NCBI GenBank assembly: GCA_017520105.1
Contig: JAFWRL010000046.1
Span: 1-17,794 of the forward strand
Direction: 5' to 3'
DNA length: 17,794 bases
DNA from: Fibrobacter sp.
GTDB taxonomy: Bacteria; Fibrobacterota; Fibrobacteria; Fibrobacterales; Fibrobacteraceae
A program made the translations under genes and the position numbers. The notes under the pieces are model-generated. The model was not told the origin of the DNA, made no database searches, and saw nothing but the letters and a program-made list of their open reading frames with translations. Position 1 is the stretch's first letter. Every line of letters starts with the position of its first letter. This document shows, piece after piece, positions 1-5,267 of the stretch.

Positions 1-95
1 CCCGTTCGCCGCTCGGCATTGCTGCCTCGCTCGACTTGCATGTATAAGACACGCCACCAGCGTTCGTTCTGAGCCAGGATCAAACTCTTCATTGA
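1..95 (-). rRNA. rrs: 16S ribosomal RNA, 5' end only (partial)
   Basis: The reverse complement of 69-88 is the universal bacterial 16S 5' primer site (AGAGTTTGATCCTGGCTCAG). It is followed by the expected conserved segment around AACGCTGGTGGCGTG and the start of V1. Anchoring the A of AGAGTTTG to E. coli position 8 puts the mature 5' end near base 95. Only about the first 95 nt are present; the gene runs off the left edge, so the rest of the rRNA operon lies outside the window. Transcription is leftward. Confidence 0.97.
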
Positions 96-263
96 TTTTC
101 AAATAGTCTGTCCTGTTTTCCGTAAATTTGACTTCCAAGAAATCTTCTTGGGCCGTCACTAAGCATATCTCCGATTCCTTCAATCTTCCCGGAAGTCTCG
201 CGGGCTTCCGTCCTGTTCGCTTCGGCTTTCGTTTCTTCGTTTCGGCCTCGTCTCTCAGGAACG
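96..263 (-). other. pre-16S leader (transcribed spacer of the rRNA operon)
   Basis: This stretch lies between the inferred rrn transcription start (near 263) and the mature 16S 5' end. I see no credible ORF in it. It contains a perfect hairpin at 135-151 (7-bp arms CCAAGAA/TTCTTGG with a 3-nt loop) and a weaker GGAAG/CTTCC pairing near 191-209. Such elements are usual in pre-rRNA leaders as RNase processing or antitermination structures, but I could not identify a clear boxA. The assignment is by position. Confidence 0.6.
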
Positions 264-269
264 GCGCCA

Positions 270-297
270 ATTATAGAATTTTCTGATATCTTTGCAA
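270..297 (-). promoter_or_regulatory. rRNA operon promoter (sigma70-like) with upstream A-tracts
   Basis: On the minus strand there is TTGCAA (292-297), a 16-bp spacer and a perfect TATAAT (270-275), predicting a start near 263. Immediately upstream (about 300-350) the minus strand carries two A-tracts separated by T-runs, as in the UP elements that boost rRNA promoters. The placement, about 170 nt before mature 16S and downstream of the miaA stop, is what an rrn P1 promoter would have. This is motif recognition only; no start site was mapped. Confidence 0.75.
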
Positions 298-427
298 GGG
301 GTGATTGTGAAAAAAAATCTTTTTTTTTGCTTTTTTTCAATAAAAACGGCTTGTCTGCCAGTTCAACACCGTAATTTCACATTCTGTTCACCATTTTTTG
401 AATCAACGGCGTTTTCAGCACGCTTTT

Positions 428-1327
428 TTATGCCATTTCAAGCTGATTACAAATACATTCTAGCGGATTCGGGCAGGAATCCAAGTCAAAAACGGTCGAT
501 TTTACCTGCCAACGGAACCATGTCAACTGCCTTTTGGCGTAATTACGCGTCTTGCGCTTAACATCTTCAAGAACAGTTTGTACTTGATTGCCGTCTTTTG
601 CTGACAAAAGTTCTCTATAGCCAAGGCTCTGCCACGCCGGAGCATCCAACGGCACCGTTTTCGCAAGTTCATGAATCTCGTCAAGCCAGCCATCCGCCAT
701 CATCTGGTCCACACGCGCATCAATTCGCGCATAGAGTTTTTCGCGGCTGCGATCCAGCCAAAATACGGGCAACACCCCTATTCCGCCCACGCGTTCCTTT
801 TGCCAATCCGAGAGTTTGCGCCCCGTCAGCTGATAAACTTCCAGTATGCGGATAATGCGCTGGACATTGTTCTCTTCGACTTTTTCCATCGCTTCAGGGT
901 CGATTACTTTTGCCTTTTCGTACAAACTCTTACTTCCAAATTTAGCGGCATCATCTTCGAACGATTTACGCATCAACTCGTCAATTTTCGGAATCTGCGG
1001 GAGACCGAGCATCAACGATTGTAGATAAAGTCCAGTACCACCGACGAGAATGTAGTTCTGGGCCGGATTATCCGCGAGGAGCTTTTTCACAGCGGAGCAG
1101 AAGTCACCGGCGGAATATACCCTCCGCGGGTCAAGAAAATCAACCTGATGGTGTTTCACCCGAGCCATATCCGTAAGAGAAGGTTGGGCAGTCCCTATTG
1201 CGAAGCCCTTGTAGATTTGGCGTGAATCCACACCAATGATTTCAGCATCAAAACGTTCCGCCAGTTCTAGTGAAAGGCGAGACTTGCCAACACCAGTAGC
1301 TCCGACAAGTGAAAACAGAATAGGCAT
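428..1327 (-). CDS. miaA: tRNA dimethylallyltransferase MiaA
   Basis: MiaA transfers a dimethylallyl group from DMAPP to N6 of A37 in tRNAs reading UNN codons; it is cytosolic. Counted from the chosen start, the protein is 299 residues and shows the P-loop GATGVGKS (residues 9-16), the family DSRQIYK motif soon after, the VGGTGLY motif, and the C-terminal KRKTRNYAKRQLTWFR tRNA-contact segment. The frame stays open to a GTG at 1375, but the ATG at 1327 gives the typical MiaA N-terminus with the P-loop near residue 9, so I prefer it. No strong Shine-Dalgarno precedes either start. The gene is divergent from the deacetylase-like gene, with only 30 bp between the two start codons. The 3' end lies about 130 bp upstream of the rRNA promoter. 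Confidence 0.96.
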   Translation of the reverse strand: MPILFSLVGATGVGKSRLSLELAERFDAEIIGVDSRQIYKGFAIGTAQPSLTDMARVKHHQVDFLDPRRVYSAGDFCSAVKKLLADNPAQNYILVGGTGLYLQSLMLGLPQIPKIDELMRKSFEDDAAKFGSKSLYEKAKVIDPEAMEKVEENNVQRIIRILEVYQLTGRKLSDWQKERVGGIGVLPVFWLDRSREKLYARIDARVDQMMADGWLDEIHELAKTVPLDAPAWQSLGYRELLSAKDGNQVQTVLEDVKRKTRNYAKRQLTWFRWQVKSTVFDLDSCPNPLECICNQLEMA

Positions 1328-1357
1328 GGGCTCAATGTAGTTATATTTACAGGCGTA

Positions 1358-2467
1358 ATGATTAAGCTCAAACACATTGTCGCACTTTTTTTAGCGTCGG
1401 GGATTTTCGCTGGACTGGCATTTTATTTAAGCCACCAAGGAAAGCCTCCGTTTATTATCGAAGAAGTCGAAGAATCCGTAGGCATTCGCGAACAGCAAGA
1501 CACCATAGTCGAGCAAGACACGCTACCCTTCGAAATAGGTTTGCAAAAAGAGATGAAAATAATTTCATCGAGCTACTCCAAACGTTCCAAGCGCAGCATC
1601 TGGACACTCGCCCGAGGAAAGACCATCGTCGTTTATCTGATGCAGGCTCAAAAATTTATTCAAAAACGCGGCGGTTCAGTTCTTTTGATGGAGGAACTCA
1701 ATGACAACCCAAATTCGTACCAATCAGCCAAGGTTGACATTCTATCGCCCGACGGCGATTCGCTCCATCTGATACTCCAGGTTTCAGAAAACATATTCAT
1801 GAAAAACGCCTCGCTCATGTCTATTGTGTTCCAGACAACCAACCTCACTCCAGACCTCATCCAAAAGTTGAACAACCTGAACTTTCCATTCGACCTTCTG
1901 ATTCCTCCTTTCGGCGTAAACGAGGATTTCTACAAAGAATTGGATAAAATAAAAAACAAGGAAATTGTTCTGTGGCTAGCCATGGAATCAACCAAATTAA
2001 ATAAAGTTCACAACAAATTGCGTCCCCTCCGCATTCATCATACCGAAGAACAAATAGACGAGACCATCAAGGAAGCCAAGGACATTCTCCCCAGCGCCGC
2101 AGGAATCGCCACGCGCTATGGGGAACAGGCCGTCAAGCACAGACAGCTTTTACAAGCCATCATGAAACCGGCAGAAAAAAACAACATGTGGTTTTTGGAC
2201 TTGTCGATGGAAGAACGCACCGTCGTCCCGCAGACCTGCAAGGACTTTAATATCATTTGCAAATTAGCATTCCCTTACAACCCGGACAACAGTTCTATTG
2301 AAGACTACGTCCATCAAAAACTGAGGGAAGCCCCCAAAAGTGGCACATCCATAATGATACTCCCACTGACGGAACAAAATTTGTCTAAAATTGAGGACAT
2401 CGCCACAAAGGCAGCCAAACAAGGCACGACCCTCGTTGACTTATCCACTTTATTCAACTCTAAATAG
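1358..2467 (+). CDS. divergent polysaccharide deacetylase family protein (YibQ/DUF610-like), membrane-anchored
   Basis: The protein has 369 residues. An N-terminal hydrophobic segment (about residues 6-24, followed by a polar stretch) looks like a signal anchor or uncleaved signal peptide, placing the body in the periplasm. The body follows the YibQ/divergent polysaccharide deacetylase pattern (PF04748): a strand ending in SIVFQTTNL, then FPFDLLIPPFG, then IVLWLAMES (equivalent to the 'HLPME' strand), then a GIATRYGEQA segment where YibQ has its 'GVNNHMGS' motif, then MWFLDLSMEER. The canonical metal-binding residues of NodB-type deacetylases are not obvious, as expected for the divergent family, so activity is uncertain. 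The ATG at 1358 is chosen because it precedes the hydrophobic segment; its ribosome site is weak. It is the first gene of a likely operon: pdxJ starts 8 bp after its stop. Family assignment is from remembered motif order. Confidence 0.72.
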   Translation: MIKLKHIVALFLASGIFAGLAFYLSHQGKPPFIIEEVEESVGIREQQDTIVEQDTLPFEIGLQKEMKIISSSYSKRSKRSIWTLARGKTIVVYLMQAQKFIQKRGGSVLLMEELNDNPNSYQSAKVDILSPDGDSLHLILQVSENIFMKNASLMSIVFQTTNLTPDLIQKLNNLNFPFDLLIPPFGVNEDFYKELDKIKNKEIVLWLAMESTKLNKVHNKLRPLRIHHTEEQIDETIKEAKDILPSAAGIATRYGEQAVKHRQLLQAIMKPAEKNNMWFLDLSMEERTVVPQTCKDFNIICKLAFPYNPDNSSIEDYVHQKLREAPKSGTSIMILPLTEQNLSKIEDIATKAAKQGTTLVDLSTLFNSK

Positions 2468-2470
2468 GAG
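2466..2470 (+). promoter_or_regulatory. Shine-Dalgarno of pdxJ overlapping the upstream stop codon
   Basis: AGGAG lies 5 nt before the pdxJ ATG, and its first two bases are part of the TAG stop of the deacetylase-like gene. The strong site and the overlap support co-transcription and translational coupling of the two genes. Confidence 0.75.
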
Positions 2471-2475
2471 AGCCT

Positions 2476-3204
2476 ATGTCTATCAAACTCGGTGTAAATG
2501 TAGATCACATTGCGACTATCCGTGAAGCACGTAAAGGCAAGGAACCGGACCCGGTCGCTGCAGCCATGATTGCAGAACTCGCCGGATGCAATGGAATTGC
2601 AGCCCATCTCCGTGAAGACAAACGTCATATCCAGGACCGAGACATTAGACTCCTCCGTGGAACCGTTACGACAAAGTTGAATCTTGAAATGGCACCGACA
2701 CAGGCGATGTTGCAGTTCGCCATCAACCGCCAGCCGGACATGGTGACTCTCGTCCCGGAAATCCACACGGAGCTTTCCACCGAAGACGGACTGAACGTTT
2801 CGGCTAAAATCGACGAACTCTCCAAGTATGTCATGACGCTCCGAAACAACGACATCATGGTAAGCGTTTTTATTGACGCAGAGACAGAACAAGTCAAGGC
2901 AGCCAAGAAGGTCGGCGCAAATTACGTCGAGTTCAACACTGGCAAGTACGCAACGGCTTTTGAACTCAGTAGCCGCGAAGAAGTCGATCGCGAAATTTCT
3001 GCATTGCAAGACATGACCGTTCTCGCCCACAAGTACGGACTGAACGTATTTGCCGGTCGCGGGCTGAACTACAGAAATGTAGAACCGGTCGCACAGATTG
3101 ACGGTATTGACGAAATCATCATCGGTCACAGCATCGTGAGTCGCGCCGCCCTCGTCGGCATGGAACGCGCCGTCAAGGAAATGCTCGACGCGATCAGGCA
3201 ATAG
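2476..3204 (+). CDS. pdxJ: pyridoxine 5'-phosphate synthase PdxJ
   Basis: PdxJ condenses 1-deoxy-D-xylulose 5-phosphate with 3-amino-2-oxopropyl phosphate to make pyridoxine 5'-phosphate, the last ring-forming step of the DXP-dependent vitamin B6 route. The 242-residue length is typical. Visible family motifs are GVNVDHIATIR at the N-terminus, AAHLREDKRHI (H44 aligns with E. coli H45), NLEMA (E71 aligns with catalytic E72), TLVPE, VSVFIDA, and a phosphate-binding IIGHSIVSRA near the C-terminus. Where E. coli has AGHGL containing catalytic H193, this protein reads AGRGL, with Arg at residue 195 (CGC). The start is fixed by the AGGAG at 2466-2470. The gene ends only 8 bp from the convergent truA stop, and I see no terminator hairpin between them. 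Confidence 0.97.
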   Translation: MSIKLGVNVDHIATIREARKGKEPDPVAAAMIAELAGCNGIAAHLREDKRHIQDRDIRLLRGTVTTKLNLEMAPTQAMLQFAINRQPDMVTLVPEIHTELSTEDGLNVSAKIDELSKYVMTLRNNDIMVSVFIDAETEQVKAAKKVGANYVEFNTGKYATAFELSSREEVDREISALQDMTVLAHKYGLNVFAGRGLNYRNVEPVAQIDGIDEIIIGHSIVSRAALVGMERAVKEMLDAIRQ

Positions 3205-3212
3205 CGGCTTCG

Positions 3213-3965
3213 TCAATAATCCCTATATTCCACGTTTTCCAGCACGAGCCCCTGCGGGGGCGCCCAAGTGCGTTCGCCCTTGAACTGCTTGGCGAAAATT
3301 TGATTGACAGTTCCTTCAGGATAACGGCCTCGCCCCACATCAAAAAGAGTCCCGACCATCGCCCGTACTTGACGGTGCAAAAAGCGGTTTCCCTTGATGT
3401 GGAACATGCAGCTCCAGTCGTTCAAGCGCTCCAGACGGAACTCGCTCAACGTACAAAGTGTCGATTTTCCGTCGTTACGCGGAATGCAAAAATCGATAAA
3501 GTCGTGTTCGCCAAGGAAAGACGCCGCTTCGCGCCCCATCGCTTCAACATCCAAATTCAGCGAACCACACTCCCAGCCAAAGTCACGCATCAGCGCCACC
3601 GGGCGAGTAAAAATCGTATATTGGTAATAACGTAAAATCGCGTCATAGCGGGCGTTAAAATCAGGCGCACACGGTTCCAAATCGCGAATGCGGATAAGGC
3701 GTTTTGTAAGGCCATTAACAGAACGGACAACCTTCATCGGTTCAAGTTCGCTGTCATAATCAAAGTGGACACACTGCCCGCGGGCATGCACCCCAGTATC
3801 TGTACGGCCCGACCCCGTCACGCGGATTGGCGAACGCAACGCCACAGACAACGCCTCTTCAAGCGTCGATTGCACTGTTACAAAACGGAGCTTGCCCGCA
3901 CAATTTTGTTCTTGCCAGCCGTAAAAAGCGCTGCCCAGGTATTCGCAACGAAAGCGGTAACGCAT
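3213..3965 (-). CDS. truA: tRNA pseudouridine(38-40) synthase TruA
   Basis: TruA isomerises U38-U40 in the anticodon stem of many tRNAs. The protein is 250 residues, a normal length. It opens with YRFRCEYLGSAFYGWQ (family FxGWQ element), contains the catalytic-loop motif GSGRTDTGVHA with the nucleophile at D56, has the YYQYTI strand after RYDAILR, and ends with the FLHRQVRAMVGTLFDVGRG segment typical of the family. The ATG at 3963-3965 overlaps the TGA of the upstream membrane protein by one base (TGATG), so translation is probably coupled. It is convergent with pdxJ. Confidence 0.97.
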   Translation of the reverse strand: MRYRFRCEYLGSAFYGWQEQNCAGKLRFVTVQSTLEEALSVALRSPIRVTGSGRTDTGVHARGQCVHFDYDSELEPMKVVRSVNGLTKRLIRIRDLEPCAPDFNARYDAILRYYQYTIFTRPVALMRDFGWECGSLNLDVEAMGREAASFLGEHDFIDFCIPRNDGKSTLCTLSEFRLERLNDWSCMFHIKGNRFLHRQVRAMVGTLFDVGRGRYPEGTVNQIFAKQFKGERTWAPPQGLVLENVEYRDY

Positions 3966-4921
3966 CAGTTACCCGCTTCAACAGCTTCCTTGATAACAGC
4001 TTCAACCTTAGCCTGAGGAATCTTCAACTTCGAAGCAATCGCCGAAGCCGGAAACCCTCTGCGGGACATCTGCAATATCTTGCTGTTCACCGACGATTCG
4101 CGATCAAAGCGGTTCATCTCCAGAGGATGGGCCCCTGCAGCAGCTGCCGCGACTTCGGGTCTCGGTGGGTTTTGTTCCGTTACATTTTTCACCTTAGTGC
4201 GGTCATGATGCAGCACATCCGAAAGCGACTGCATCGCCGATGTGATGCGTTCCCTCGCCGTCGGACGGAGAATCGCCCTGCCATTAAACGGGGATGTCAA
4301 AATCTTGTTTTCAGGAACGCCATTTTCGTCTTCGAATGCAGCCTTCGGTTCCGACGCCGAATTAGCCTCGACCGTCTGGGTTTCGCGACGCTTGGCCGCA
4401 AATTCCTGAGCCTCATCAATAATCGACTTCTTCGGCGCATGAATACGCGTAGTCACCATTGTTTCGCTATTGTCAATGGCGGGCATTTCCCCGGTTTCCC
4501 TCGATTTAGCCAAGGCCTCCATCATCCGCGTCTCGACAACTCTCTTACGATGAATAAGCACAAGCACGAGAATCACGGAGCAGAGGAGCACAGCAAGCGT
4601 GCCGCCGATAATCCACAGCCAGACGCCACCCGAAAAACCGCCAACATTTTCTTCTGGAGCTTCAGAGTCGTCCGGAGAACTCGTCCGCATCGCCGAAAGA
4701 TCTTCCCAGGCATTGGAGAGTTCCTCGCGAATAGCCACTTGAGCATCGGCCTTGCCCTGGGCATTCCACAACGCCACTTCCAAGGAATCAATCTTGGCGC
4801 GCGTCTGCATGTACCGGTTAACGTCGAACGAAGACGACGAACCCGAAAAATCAATTTTGAGATAAACAATTAAGGCACAAGCCAAAACAAAAAGAATAAC
4901 TGGAGCAGCATATTTCTTCAT
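3965..4921 (-). CDS. two-TM membrane protein with C-terminal HTH-like segment, unknown function
   Basis: I do not recognise a named family. With the ATG at 4921 the protein has 318 residues. It starts MKKYAAPVILFVLACALIVYL, a TM segment or signal anchor. A short charged region predicted to be helical (about residues 32-65) follows, then a Gly/Trp-rich second TM segment (GGVWLWIIGG followed by LAVLLCSVILVLVLI). A long polar, probably disordered cytosolic region comes next. The last ~35 residues (KILQMSRRGFPASAIASKLK then IPQAKVEAVIKEAVEAG) resemble the short HTH-like tail of DUF6115/DUF2802-type membrane proteins; this is a weak resemblance from memory. It overlaps truA by one base. The frame is open back to a TTG at 5116, but that extension is low-complexity and lacks conserved features. 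I chose ATG 4921 because it gives a clean membrane N-terminus, although its Shine-Dalgarno is poor. Confidence 0.75.
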   Translation of the reverse strand: MKKYAAPVILFVLACALIVYLKIDFSGSSSSFDVNRYMQTRAKIDSLEVALWNAQGKADAQVAIREELSNAWEDLSAMRTSSPDDSEAPEENVGGFSGGVWLWIIGGTLAVLLCSVILVLVLIHRKRVVETRMMEALAKSRETGEMPAIDNSETMVTTRIHAPKKSIIDEAQEFAAKRRETQTVEANSASEPKAAFEDENGVPENKILTSPFNGRAILRPTARERITSAMQSLSDVLHHDRTKVKNVTEQNPPRPEVAAAAAGAHPLEMNRFDRESSVNSKILQMSRRGFPASAIASKLKIPQAKVEAVIKEAVEAGN

Positions 4922-5034
4922 GCCGGAAAATCTAGAAATTATTCTTGAAACATTTTCATTTTGAGAGTTCGACACTAAACAAAACCTCATTTTTACATAC
5001 CTACTGTTAATTGTAGAAAAATTGCAACACCCCA

Positions 5035-5049
5035 TTGAGAAGTTCTCAA
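5035..5049. promoter_or_regulatory. perfect inverted repeat TTGAGAA-G-TTCTCAA, possible operator
   Basis: Two 7-bp arms surround a single central base in the gap upstream of both divergent genes, about 115 bp from the membrane-protein start and 220 bp from the OLD nuclease start. The size suits a dimeric repressor. The arms do not match the TGC-N-C-N4-GTGCA box I recall for Fibrobacter LexA. No regulator can be named. Confidence 0.35.
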
Positions 5050-5115
5050 CACTTTTCAACACGAAATATGCAAAAAAAGACAAATCGCCCCAAACATTAA
5101 ATACCTTTATGTTCA

Positions 5116-5182
5116 AGAACTCTTTGTTCTCCTCCTAACCCCAAAAGAAACACCTTAGCCCCAATAGCTAAGGTGTTTTTTT
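5116..5182 (+). ncRNA. candidate small-RNA 3' part: hairpin, exposed CCTCCT, then terminator
   Basis: In plus orientation there is a 5-bp hairpin (AGAAC/GTTCT, 5116-5130), then CCTCCT (5131-5136, complementary to a consensus Shine-Dalgarno), an A/C-rich linker, and a strong intrinsic terminator (5149-5182). No plus-strand protein gene lies upstream that would need this terminator: 3965-4921 is coded on the other strand. The arrangement resembles small RNAs that expose an anti-SD motif between stem-loops. I found no clear plus-strand promoter at the expected distance, so the 5' end is unknown and the call is tentative. Confidence 0.3.
5149..5182 (+). terminator. strong intrinsic terminator upstream of the OLD nuclease gene
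   Basis: An 11-bp perfect stem (AACACCTTAGC at 5149-5159 with its complement at 5167-5177) has a 7-nt loop and runs into a T-tract ending near 5181. The tail is best on the plus strand. On the minus strand the hairpin is followed by TTTCTTTT, so weak bidirectional activity is possible. It would insulate the downstream gene from upstream rightward transcription or end a small RNA. Confidence 0.85.
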
Positions 5183-5230
5183 ATGTTTATTTATACTTTT
5201 TTTCTTTCATTCCTTCAAATTTCGTCAAAA

Positions 5231-5259
5231 TTAGACTTTTTTATAAAAGTTTTTATAAT
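5231..5259 (+). promoter_or_regulatory. sigma70-like promoter of the OLD nuclease gene
   Basis: TTAGAC (5231-5236), a 17-bp spacer and a perfect TATAAT (5254-5259) predict a start at about 5266-5268. The ATG of the nuclease is at 5268, and no Shine-Dalgarno precedes it. The mRNA may therefore be leaderless. Confidence 0.55.
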
Positions 5260-5267
5260 TTCAAGCT

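Larger units (their letters stand above)
4922..5267. other. intergenic region between divergent genes
   Basis: This AT-rich gap of ~346 bp lies between the divergently transcribed membrane protein and the OLD nuclease. It holds a perfect 15-nt inverted repeat (5035-5049), a small hairpin (5116-5130), a CCTCCT motif (5131-5136), a strong plus-strand terminator (5149-5182) and the nuclease promoter (5231-5259), each listed separately. I found no convincing protein-coding gene and no tRNA in it. Confidence 0.7.

Noticed and set aside
1328..1375. GTG-initiated longer form of MiaA
   Set aside because: It would add 16 residues before the usual MiaA N-terminus and overlap the divergent gene start.
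2314..3216. 300-residue open frame on the minus strand opposite pdxJ
   Set aside because: It is a shadow of pdxJ and the end of the deacetylase-like gene; the translation has no recognisable motif and is rich in Cys, Asp and Val as antisense frames often are.
3827..4873. 348-residue open frame on the plus strand opposite truA and the membrane protein
   Set aside because: Extremely Arg/His-rich composition typical of an antisense frame; the opposite strand has clear TruA motifs and TM segments.
4922..5116. 65-codon N-terminal extension (TTG start) of the membrane protein
   Set aside because: The AGGAGGAG upstream is 12 nt from the TTG, the extension looks non-coding, and it would bury the natural membrane N-terminus. 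The ATG at 4921 was preferred.
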